A DNA stretch of 64,000 nucleotides from an uncultured Elusimicrobiales bacterium (lineage in GTDB: Bacteria; Elusimicrobiota; Elusimicrobia; Elusimicrobiales; Elusimicrobiaceae): assembly GCA_910576915.1 (NCBI GenBank), contig CAJTJT010000004.1, forward strand, positions 1 to 64,000, given 5' to 3'. Numbering within the stretch: position 1 is the stretch's first letter; every line of letters starts with the position of its first letter. A program made the translations under genes and the position numbers. Below the pieces are notes generated by a model. The model saw only the letters and a program-made list of their open reading frames with translations. It had not been told where the DNA came from and made no database searches. Below are positions 50,018-57,745 of the stretch, in pieces.

Positions 50018-51577
50018 ATGAGCGATAAAACAAACAAAAGAAGCGGCATGCTGGGCACCATTTACAACATGCTCCCCGGCATTGACGACGATTACGCCGC
50101 CAAAGTGGTCTACACGCTGGAAAATAAAAAAACGCTTCCCCAGCTGCAGCAGGACATCGCCGACATCGCCGCCCGTTTAAGCTCCGATTCGCCCATGGCC
50201 GACACCACCGCCGCCAAAATTTTGTTAGACGAAATCACCCTCAACGCCGCCCTGCGCCAGCTGCGCATTTACAACAACGCCACTTCCATTACCGAACTTT
50301 GCGCCGCACTGGAAGTATCCGCGAAAGACACGTCCAAACTGCTCGACGTGTATGCCTCCTTCTCCACCCGCAAATACTTTGACGAAGAATTCGCCGCCGC
50401 CCTAAAAGACGTGCAGGACCAGGACATGCCGGATAAAGACAAAGCCCTTTTCGCCGTTAATATCCTGCTGGAAAAAGCAGACACCTTACTGGCGCCATCG
50501 GCCAAAACCGCCAAACAAAACCGCAAAGAAATTTTTAAATTTGCCGACAAATACGGCCTCTCCGTAAAACTGACGGCGGAGCTGGAAGTTTTATATACGC
50601 GCCCGGCCAGCGTTTCCTTTAAACTCGAATCGCGCCGTTTAATGGAACAGCTGTTAAAACAAAACCCGGACGAACGCCTCTGCGCCTCGCTCACCGCGCG
50701 CGCTATGCTGTGCCACATTACGCCTAAAGACGCGCAGGACACCGCGCTTTTATCCAAACTGTTAAATGGACGCATTTTGGAAGAAGATTTAATGATTATC
50801 GCCTGCCGCTATCTAAAGGCCAAATCTCCGGCCGATATCGCGGGCACATTTGAAAGTGTGCTTAAAAAACTGCCGCACGTATCCGACCCGTGGGAAAACC
50901 TGGGCCTGGCCGTACGCGTTTTGGTAGACGGCACGGCCGACAGTTTTGAAGCCGCGGGGCAAAAAGCGTCCGTCCGCCGGGACCGCGAAGTCCTGCGCAA
51001 AAGCCTTTCCAAAAAAGACCTTTATGCCGGCTATGAATACGACCTGGCCGAACGCTTTGGCGGTAAAAAAACGTTCATCCAGCTGGAACGGGAAATGAAC
51101 GAACTGCTGCAAACCCTGCCGTACTGCGCTGACGCCAAAGACAATAAAGAACTGGCCTGCAAAGTACTGCTGGGCTCGCTCAGCTACGAAGAAGCCGCCA
51201 AACAGGCCAAATACCTGCGCGATTTAAAAGCCCAAACGCTTACGCAAGGCCTTGCGCCGGAACTCATGAAAAGCTACCTGGGCACCAAGCCGGCGGAAGA
51301 AATCTTACAGTTTTTTGAAGAAAATCTGGCTCCGTACACGTTTTGGAAGTCCGACCGGGAAAAACACGTATTCGCGCTGCGTACGCTGGTAGGGGAACTG
51401 AACGGAACCTACAACCGCCGGATTTCACAATTTGTACTGGATATGCTGGAAAACGGCTCCTCCCTGGAACTGATGACGGACATGCTGTCTAACATTCAGA
51501 CGAGAAAAGCCGGAAAAGAAGAGCTGGACAACCTGCTTAATATGTACAAACAGGCGCGCGTGGATTCAAACGCCTAA
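50018..51577 (+). CDS. Uncharacterised large helical cytosolic protein
   Basis: A 519-aa protein with no signal peptide or membrane segment and no family I recognise. It is rich in Ala, Leu, Lys and Asp and appears almost wholly alpha-helical, perhaps built of irregular helical repeats (for example LQQDIADIAARLSSDSPMADTTAAKILLDEITL and LRDLKAQTLTQGLAPELMKSYLGTKPAEEILQF). It follows the cyclodeaminase gene by 9 nt with AGAGGGA before the ATG. The next gene has its own promoter. Confidence 0.7.
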   Translation: MSDKTNKRSGMLGTIYNMLPGIDDDYAAKVVYTLENKKTLPQLQQDIADIAARLSSDSPMADTTAAKILLDEITLNAALRQLRIYNNATSITELCAALEVSAKDTSKLLDVYASFSTRKYFDEEFAAALKDVQDQDMPDKDKALFAVNILLEKADTLLAPSAKTAKQNRKEIFKFADKYGLSVKLTAELEVLYTRPASVSFKLESRRLMEQLLKQNPDERLCASLTARAMLCHITPKDAQDTALLSKLLNGRILEEDLMIIACRYLKAKSPADIAGTFESVLKKLPHVSDPWENLGLAVRVLVDGTADSFEAAGQKASVRRDREVLRKSLSKKDLYAGYEYDLAERFGGKKTFIQLEREMNELLQTLPYCADAKDNKELACKVLLGSLSYEEAAKQAKYLRDLKAQTLTQGLAPELMKSYLGTKPAEEILQFFEENLAPYTFWKSDREKHVFALRTLVGELNGTYNRRISQFVLDMLENGSSLELMTDMLSNIQTRKAGKEELDNLLNMYKQARVDSNA

Positions 51578-51597
51578 CGCCGCCTAATAAAAAGTAT

Positions 51598-51626
51598 TGT
51601 TAAATTACGGCATAATTTGCTATGCT
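51598..51626 (+). promoter_or_regulatory. Promoter of the GYF_2 protein gene
   Basis: TTGTTA (51598-51603), 17-nt spacer, TATGCT (51621-51626) with TGC before the -10. Confidence 0.5.
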
Positions 51627-51668
51627 GTTATCGTGCCGTTTTATATTTATGTTTAAGGGTGACAAACA

Positions 51669-54200
51669 ATGAGATACTGGGTCTATATTAACGACAAAGT
51701 AGAGGGTCCTTTTGAAGAAGAAAAACTGGTAACGCTGCAAGGCTTTACCCCGGATACGCTGATCTGCGCCGAAGACGCCGCCAACGGCGGCAACCAGGAG
51801 TGGGCCAAAGCGTCTTCCATTTTTGAATTTGACCAAGTGCCCGTGACGCAGCCCGCCGTCCAGGCCGCCCCCGCGCAAACCCAACCCGCGCAGGAGGCTG
51901 CTCCGGCCGCCAACGCGGCAGACGAAGGCTTAGCCGCCTTACTGCTCGGCAAGCTCGACGCGCTGACCGCCCAAATTTCCGGCATGCAAGCCAAGCTCGA
52001 CGGCATGCAAACCAAACTGGAAGAAGCCGTCACCGCCGCCCAACAGGCGCGCGAAACCGCCCGCCCGGCGGACACTCCGGCGTATGTCCCGCCGACGGAC
52101 GACGCCCATAATAACACCATCACCCTTACCCAGCACGATTTAACGCCCGAAGTAAACGAAGACGCGTTAATCACCAATACGGCCAGCCTGGTTTCCAAAG
52201 CCGAAGACATCGTGGCCGCCGCCAACACCACCCAAAACCAGACGGTGGATATGCTCGGCCCCGTAGATTTGGGCGCTTCCGACGAAACAGCCCTCGGCGC
52301 CAACGGGGGGGAAGACCTGGTCCTCAGCTCGGCCATGGACTCCTTATATAACGCCAAAACGCTGGAACAGTCCCAGGAAGAAAAAGAAAGCACTTTCCAG
52401 GATTTGTTAACCCCGGCGCAAGCCCAGGAACTGGCTGCCCAAGCCGATGCGCTTAAACAAGAAACGGCCAAACTGGACGACGCGTTAAAAGCCGCCGAAG
52501 AAAAACCGGCCGTAACCGAAGAAGCCAAAGAAGCCTTCCTTTCCGAACTGACCGGAGAAACCGCTCCGCAGGAAAACGCGATTGACCAGGTTATTAAAGA
52601 AAAAGAAGAAGAGAAAAAAGCCAACACGTTAAGACTGGCCGCCGGCGCCGCCGCGATTGCCGCGGGTGCCGCCGCCATGGCTTCCCTGGGTGACGACAAA
52701 AAAGAAGAACCCGCCCAACCGAAAGCGGAACCCGTCACCGAAGAAAAACCCCAAACGCTTGATTTTAACGATAACGACGCGCCCGCGCTTTCCATCGCGC
52801 CGGACGCCAAACAGCCCGAAGTAAAAGAAGAAGTACTGCCCGCTTCGCAAATGCCGGCCGACCAGCCCGCCCCGGCGCAGCAACCCGCCGCGCAGCCGCT
52901 TCCGGCCGCCACGGATATGCCGTCGCTCGATGACCTCGGCGTAAAAGAAGTAAAAACCGCCGAAGAGGACGAAAAAGAAGAAACGCTGCAGGAACTCGTC
53001 CCCGGAGCCAAAACGGAACAGCCCGAAGGCGTACTTATTACGGACGCCGATTTGAAAGACGCGTTTACCGAACGCGACGCCCAGAGCGAACAAACGGTGG
53101 AACAGCTGTTCGGTATCGACCAAACCGCCGCCCAGCCGGCCCAGGCTGAAGCCGCCCCCGCCGAAGCGCAGGAAATCCCGTCGCTCGACGCCATCGGCCA
53201 GCAAACGGCCGACCAGCCGCTGCCCGTGGCCAACCCCAACGATTTGACGGAAATCGAACTTAAAGAAGGTTCCACCTATTTGATTTCGGACTTTGTTCCG
53301 CCCGCCCAGGCCGACGGCAACGCCCTGCCCAAAGAATTGGGCGGACTGAAACAAACTAATGCTCCGGCCGCGGCTAAAGAAGAAGAAAAAGCGGACGCTT
53401 TTACCGAAATCGTTTCCAGCACCCAGCAAACCGAAACGCCCGTGCCCGCCGCCGAAAACGCGCCTGCGGACGTGACCGTTTCCCAGGTGATTTTGGAAAA
53501 CACCATTAAAACCAAACGCGGCGCGACGCTGGACATCAAAACCGTGCCGATGGTGCCGGAACCGGCGCAGTCCGAACGCCTCCAAATCGACGGCCTGGAC
53601 GACGACATCAATGCCCAGCACGATTTGAAAGCTGCCGACGTAAAACCCGCTGGAAAAGCCAAAATGTTGGTAGGCGTGCTGGTGGCCCTGGTTTTGGCCG
53701 CGCTCATCTACGTGATGCTGGCTTTTATGAACTTAATCCCGGCGCAGTTTAACCTCTTGTCCTCCAACAAAGCGCAAGCGGAACAAATGGCCGCCCAGCA
53801 GGAACAAATGAACGAAATGCTGTACGAAGAACCGCAAAACGTTCCGCCGGCCGCGCCCCAACAGGCGGAAGTAAACCCGATGGACGCCGCTCTTACGGAA
53901 GTGAAAAATTATCCGCTCGTAAACGGATTTACGCTTCAGGAATTTATCGAAGCTAAACATCCGGCGGCGCAGAACCTGATTACGTGGGATATTTCCACCG
54001 CCGTGGACCCGGACAATTACTCCGTGTTGGTAAAAGTTCCGCCGGAGAATCCGCAGAGCTTCAAAATTTCTTACCGCTTTAACTACAATACGGTAACGAA
54101 ATCTTTGGACCCGACCATCTCCGACGCCAAAAACTTGTTGGATTCCGCCAGCCAGGGCATGCCCGCGGCGGCCCCGCAACAACCGGCTCCCGCCCTGTAA
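51669..54200 (+). CDS. GYF_2-domain membrane protein with long acidic Pro/Ala-rich linker
   Basis: An 843-aa protein. Residues 1-58 form a GYF_2 (DUF4339) domain (RYWVYINDKVEGPFEEEKLVTLQGFTPDTLIC, then NQEWAKASSIFEF), usually a peptide-binding module. Residues 75-660 are low-complexity, acidic and rich in Ala, Pro, Glu and Gln, with a short coiled coil at about 90-125 (LGKLDALTAQISGMQAKLDGMQTKLEEA). One membrane helix lies at about 663-690 (MLVGVLVALVLAALIYVMLAFM). The final 130 residues (about 745-825, FTLQEFIEAKHPAAQNLITWDISTAVDPDNYSVLV) form a compact, probably periplasmic domain. No function is known. Confidence 0.82.
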   Translation: MRYWVYINDKVEGPFEEEKLVTLQGFTPDTLICAEDAANGGNQEWAKASSIFEFDQVPVTQPAVQAAPAQTQPAQEAAPAANAADEGLAALLLGKLDALTAQISGMQAKLDGMQTKLEEAVTAAQQARETARPADTPAYVPPTDDAHNNTITLTQHDLTPEVNEDALITNTASLVSKAEDIVAAANTTQNQTVDMLGPVDLGASDETALGANGGEDLVLSSAMDSLYNAKTLEQSQEEKESTFQDLLTPAQAQELAAQADALKQETAKLDDALKAAEEKPAVTEEAKEAFLSELTGETAPQENAIDQVIKEKEEEKKANTLRLAAGAAAIAAGAAAMASLGDDKKEEPAQPKAEPVTEEKPQTLDFNDNDAPALSIAPDAKQPEVKEEVLPASQMPADQPAPAQQPAAQPLPAATDMPSLDDLGVKEVKTAEEDEKEETLQELVPGAKTEQPEGVLITDADLKDAFTERDAQSEQTVEQLFGIDQTAAQPAQAEAAPAEAQEIPSLDAIGQQTADQPLPVANPNDLTEIELKEGSTYLISDFVPPAQADGNALPKELGGLKQTNAPAAAKEEEKADAFTEIVSSTQQTETPVPAAENAPADVTVSQVILENTIKTKRGATLDIKTVPMVPEPAQSERLQIDGLDDDINAQHDLKAADVKPAGKAKMLVGVLVALVLAALIYVMLAFMNLIPAQFNLLSSNKAQAEQMAAQQEQMNEMLYEEPQNVPPAAPQQAEVNPMDAALTEVKNYPLVNGFTLQEFIEAKHPAAQNLITWDISTAVDPDNYSVLVKVPPENPQSFKISYRFNYNTVTKSLDPTISDAKNLLDSASQGMPAAAPQQPAPAL

Positions 54201-54219
54201 GCGGACAGCCAAACAGTTT

Positions 54220-54251
54220 AAAAGAACCCCGGGAAACCGGGGTTCTTTTTT
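54220..54251 (+). terminator. Terminator of the GYF_2 gene
   Basis: AAAAGAACCCCGG-GAAA-CCGGGGTTCTTTTTT. Confidence 0.9.
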
Positions 54252-55056
54252 GTATGTAAAGGAAATCCCCCGGCTATGCCGGGGGTTCTACTAAGGTTCC
54301 ACCGTGGGGTAGGCTGTTATAGACAGCAAATAAAGAAATAGAAACAAAAGAAGAAATATGCGTTTAGATAAAATCAGGAAGGGTCATGCCGAGAGGTTTC
54401 TGCTCGGCATCTACGTTGTTAAAGCTGTGGTTGTTCAAAAAGTGGTAGATTCTGAGCAGAGGCAACTCAGAATGACCTAATAGGGAAGGGGTACGCAAGA
54501 GATAGGAGCGGTTAAGGCTGCATTTGCAGGAAGCTAGTAAAGGAAGGGCAGGGCCCGCATAAGAAAAACCCCCGGCTACGCCGGGGGATATTTATTTATT
54601 GTGCTACAGCGTGGCCGGGGGGCAATAAAGCACCGATGCCTAGTGTTGTTTCAGAGGGGATATTCTTTGTCTGTAGATAAGGAAAAATGCAAAGGCGCTA
54701 TGTAAATAAAAAAGGTCGTCATTCCCGAGTATTTTTTCGCCACGTCATTCCCGAAGGCTTCCCCACGCCGTCATTCCGGCACGCTGCGCGCCGCCGGAGC
54801 CTTAAGTCCAGAATCAAGGCCGTTTTGCCTTTAACCGTCATCCTGAACTGACGCTTTTTCCGCTTGGCGTCACCCCGTAAGAGCCTGCCCCGTAAGGTAG
54901 TAGTACGGGGTTGTAATACGGGGTCTAGTTATAGGGTTTCAGAATCCAGTCGTTATAAATCAGAAGAAGCTCCCCGAAAGCTGCGCGCCGCCAACATTCG
55001 GGGATGACGCCTTTTTATTCCTTGCAGGCGGCCCGCAAGAGTTTTTTACAGCACAT
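54252..55056. repeat. Gene-free stretch with hairpins and dispersed repeats
   Basis: About 800 bases without a credible gene. It contains the hairpin CCCCCGGC-TAT-GCCGGGGG near 54268 and CCCCCGGC-TAC-GCCGGGGG near 54570, also seen near 22102. There are inverted repeats around TGCCGAG/CTCGGCA (54388-54411) and TTCTGAG/CTCAGAA. Between 54717 and 55010 several pieces of a CGTCATTCCCGAA-type repeat occur in both orientations, with CCGTCATTCCGG and ACATTCGGGGATGACGC. It looks like a collecting place for small mobile or REP-like sequences. Confidence 0.6.
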
Positions 55057-55096
55057 AAAAATCCCCGGGAGGGGGGAAACCAGCCCGGGGACTTAT
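55057..55096 (-). terminator. Terminator of pepT
   Basis: Minus strand: AAGTCCCCGGG, loop, CCCGGGGATTTTTATG. Confidence 0.85.
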
Positions 55097-55112
55097 TCGT
55101 TGCGAAATACGC

Positions 55113-56348
55113 TTATTTTACCGCATTCTTGGCGACGCTTTCCAATACGTGGAACGCTTTTTCCACCCACGTCATGCTCAGCCATTCATACGGGCCGTGC
55201 GGGTTTTCGTACCCGGCAAACAAGTTGGGGGTCGGCAGCCCTTGCAGGGAAAGCTGGGAGCCGTCCGTCCCGCCGCGCGCCTGGGTTAAGCGGTATTCCA
55301 CCTTATTTTCTTTTAAGGCTTCTTCCAACAGTTCCATGGCGCGGGGTTGTTCTTTCAAAATTTCGCGCATGTTGCGGTATTGTTCTTTGAATTTCACTTC
55401 AATTTTGGCGGCCGGATATTTTTTGCGTTTTTCTTCGGCCAGTTCTTCCAACATTACTTTGAAATGTTCAAATTTGGCCAGGTCATGCTCACGCACGATG
55501 CCGCGCAACGTGGCGCTCTCTAACCCGCCTTCAATGTCTTTAAACAGCACAAATCCCTCTTCGCCGTCGGTGGTTTCGGGCAGTTTGTCTTCCGGCCAGG
55601 AAGAAACGATATCCGCCGCAATACGCACCGGGTTGGCCATAAAACCTTTGGCGGAACCGGGGTGGCAGGATTTACCCGTAATGTGAATGGTAACCGTATC
55701 GGCGTTGAAGTTACCGCAGTCCACTTCGCCCAAATTCGCGCCGTCCACAGTATACGCAAAATCCGCGCCGAAGCGTTCAATGTCAAAATATCCGATGCCG
55801 GTGCCGATTTCCTCGTCAATCGTAAACGCGGCTTTAATCGGACCGTGCTCAATTTCGGGATGCGCCAAAAGATGTTCGGCCAGCGTCATAATCGTGGCGA
55901 TGCCGATTTTATCGTCACCTCCCAGGAGGGTATTGCCGTCCGCGGTGACGATATCGTCCCCTACGCAAAGTTTCAAATTCGGGGCGGTTTCGGGCGATAA
56001 AAACATGTTTTTATCGGCGTTAATCGTCAGTGTGCCGCCGTCATAATTGGGATGAAGAACGGGGTGGACGTCTTTGCCGCTGTAATCGCATACGGTATCC
56101 ATGTGCGCCAAGAAGCCGATGACGGGGGCTTTTTTATCCGTATTGGCCGGCAGTAACCCGGTAACGATGCCGAATTCGTCCACTTCCACTTCCTGGAAGC
56201 CGACGGTTTTCATTTCGGCCGCCAGCATGTGCGCAAACGAAATTTGCGACGGCGTGCTGGGCACGGATTTGCTCGCCGGATCACTGGTGGTTTCTACGGC
56301 GGCGTAACGGATAAAACGGTTATAAATTTTTTGTTGTAAAGGATTCAT
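55113..56348 (-). CDS. pepT: Peptidase T (tripeptide aminopeptidase)
   Basis: A 411-aa M20 family zinc metallopeptidase that removes the N-terminal residue of tripeptides. Metal and catalytic motifs: GFLAHMDTV (about 77-85, His and Asp), GGDDKIGIA (about 142-150, bridging Asp), TIDEEIGTGIG (about 175-185, catalytic Glu and ligand Glu), VDGANLGEV, and the C-terminal ARGGTDGSQLS with His in YENPHGPYEWLS. A TATAAT lies at 56374-56379 on the minus strand, and GGAGA precedes the ATG. The length is that of typical PepT. Confidence 0.95.
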   Translation of the reverse strand: MNPLQQKIYNRFIRYAAVETTSDPASKSVPSTPSQISFAHMLAAEMKTVGFQEVEVDEFGIVTGLLPANTDKKAPVIGFLAHMDTVCDYSGKDVHPVLHPNYDGGTLTINADKNMFLSPETAPNLKLCVGDDIVTADGNTLLGGDDKIGIATIMTLAEHLLAHPEIEHGPIKAAFTIDEEIGTGIGYFDIERFGADFAYTVDGANLGEVDCGNFNADTVTIHITGKSCHPGSAKGFMANPVRIAADIVSSWPEDKLPETTDGEEGFVLFKDIEGGLESATLRGIVREHDLAKFEHFKVMLEELAEEKRKKYPAAKIEVKFKEQYRNMREILKEQPRAMELLEEALKENKVEYRLTQARGGTDGSQLSLQGLPTPNLFAGYENPHGPYEWLSMTWVEKAFHVLESVAKNAVK

Positions 56349-56432
56349 AATTTCTCCATAAATGTTTCATTTTATTATACAATTATTTTATGCCCGTCCG
56401 GACACGGACGGAAAATATCTTTCGGAGGACCC

Positions 56433-56906
56433 ATGAAAAAACTGTTTTTATGCTTGCTTGCCGCCGTTTTTTTTACCGCTTGTTCCACAGTGCAGGAAGC
56501 CCAAAACCTGGCCAACTGCAAATTTGCGCTTAAAAGCGTGGAGCTGACCAATTACAATTTAACTTCTTTTGATTTTGATGTCGTCGTCGCCATTACCAAC
56601 CTAAACAAAAAACAGGCCGCCGCGCTTAAACGCTTTGACGGCAAACTGACCGTAAACGACGATTACATGGCCGACATTACATTACGGGATATCCGCATCG
56701 AGCCCAACTCCGTCAAAAACGCCAAAGCCAAAGTAAAAGTGCCCATGGCCACGTTTAGCAACAAAGTGCTGGGGCTTATCAGCATGGGCAGCGGCACGCT
56801 GGACTATCATCTGACGGGCACCATGTATTTTGAAGGCCCGCTGGGGACGGAAATCCCCATGCCGGTGGACATCGGCCGCTACGGCAGCTATACGATTACG
56901 GACTAA
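56433..56906 (+). CDS. LEA14-like (WHy domain) lipoprotein
   Basis: A 157-aa protein with lipoprotein signal and lipobox FTAC (Cys17). The mature part matches the LEA type 2/WHy beta-sandwich pattern: FALKSVELTNYNLTSFDFDVVVAITNLNKK, then FDGKLTVNDDYMADITLRDIRIEPNSVKNAKAKVKVPM. Proteins of this class are envelope or stress associated and poorly characterised. It is divergent from pepT, with CGGAGGA before the ATG. Confidence 0.82.
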   Translation: MKKLFLCLLAAVFFTACSTVQEAQNLANCKFALKSVELTNYNLTSFDFDVVVAITNLNKKQAAALKRFDGKLTVNDDYMADITLRDIRIEPNSVKNAKAKVKVPMATFSNKVLGLISMGSGTLDYHLTGTMYFEGPLGTEIPMPVDIGRYGSYTITD

Positions 56907-56951
56907 AAGGATTTTTTAAGAAGGGCCCGGGAACACCCGGTAAAAATTTAT

Positions 56952-57158
56952 CTGTTTTTGGAACCGTATGCAGAATACGGAGAGCCGTTTGTACAAGCGG
57001 CATTCTTGCAGTCCAAAAACAGTCGTTTTAGGCACAAAGCAGACGGACTAATTACCCGGCTGTTTTGTGCCGAGTGTTTGCCGCCCGCAAGGGCGGCAAA
57101 CCACGGCTGTTATGCTTTGGGTTACTGCAAGAAGCTCAAACGTAACAGCCGTTTTTTT
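56952..57158 (+). ncRNA. Multi-hairpin structured RNA ending in a terminator, upstream of a pilin gene
   Basis: Four successive stems. Stem 1 pairs CTGTTTTTGG (56952-56961) with CCAAAAACAG (57013-57022) and encloses two hairpins, CCGTAT/ATACGG (56964-56980) and GCCGTTTG/CAAGCGGC (56984-57001). Stem 2 pairs GGCACAAAGCAG (57031-57042) with CTGTTTTGTGCC (57060-57071). Stem 3 is TTTGCCGCCC-GCAA-GGGCGGCAAA (57077-57100). Stem 4 pairs CGGCTGTTA (57104-57112) with TAACAGCCG (57143-57151) and runs into seven T. It may be a free small RNA or an attenuator/riboswitch for the pilin gene 41 nt downstream. I do not recognise a known class. Confidence 0.6.
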
Positions 57159-57198
57159 GCGGGCTGTTTTCTAAAAACGGACATTCAAGGAGAACGTC

Positions 57199-57684
57199 AT
57201 GCAAAAAAATAAGAGGGGATTTACCCTTATCGAATTATTAGTCGTGGTGCTGATTATCGGCATTTTGTCAGCCGTCGCGCTGCCGCAATACACCAAGGCT
57301 GTGGCAAAAAGCCGGTTTACACAACTGCAAACGGCCGCCAAATCCCTTAAAGACGCGATGGAAGTATATTATATGGCCAACGGGGATTATCCCCAACACT
57401 GGAGAGAATTGGATATTGAATACCCCGGCTGTACGGAAAGCACCTCTGGCCGTTACATGCTGTGGTGCGATAAATTTGCCGTAGACATGTTTGAAAGCGC
57501 GGCAGCCAATCTGACACTAAGCGACACCCACGGCTTGGCAAATAACGGAAAGGATTTGGGAGGCGGCACGTTAAAAGGACAAGCGGTTTCTTATTACATC
57601 GTTTGGCTGGACCATTCGGAACACCCGGGCAAAACGGAATGCGGCAGTAAAATCACAGGTTTATGCAAAAGCATGGGGTTTTAA
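57199..57684 (+). CDS. Type IV pilin-like protein (PilE/pseudopilin family)
   Basis: A 161-aa pilin. A short basic leader MQKNKR is followed by the prepilin site Gly7/Phe8 and the same hydrophobic helix as the pilins at 42926 and 46044, with ALPQYTKAVAKSRFTQLQTAAKSLKDAMEVYYMANGDYP after it. Cys in YPGCTES, LWCDKF, TECGSK and GLCKS suggest disulfides. AAGGAGA precedes the ATG. Unlike the other two it has no T12-spacer promoter; a structured RNA with a terminator lies directly upstream. Confidence 0.92.
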   Translation: MQKNKRGFTLIELLVVVLIIGILSAVALPQYTKAVAKSRFTQLQTAAKSLKDAMEVYYMANGDYPQHWRELDIEYPGCTESTSGRYMLWCDKFAVDMFESAAANLTLSDTHGLANNGKDLGGGTLKGQAVSYYIVWLDHSEHPGKTECGSKITGLCKSMGF

Positions 57685-57726
57685 AAAATAACAACGGATA
57701 AGAAAAAAATCTTATCCGTTGTTTGT
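57685..57726. terminator. Bidirectional terminator between pilin and feoAB
   Basis: ACAACGGATAAGA (57691-57703) pairs with TCTTATCCGTTGT (57710-57722). The stronger T run is on the minus strand side, after feoAB. Confidence 0.75.
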
Positions 57727-57745
57727 ATGAAGAGAGTGGTTTGGT

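Noticed and set aside
51683..53275. 530-aa Ser/Ala/Trp-rich minus-strand open frame
   Set aside because: Antisense to the low-complexity linker of the GYF_2 protein; no ribosome site, no domain.
56952..57158. c-di-GMP (GEMM) riboswitch
   Set aside because: Pilin context is suggestive, but the conserved GEMM core and tetraloop-receptor arrangement are not visible.
56958..57212. 84-aa open frame before the third pilin
   Set aside because: Coincides with four perfect stems and overlaps the pilin start; the RNA explanation fits better.
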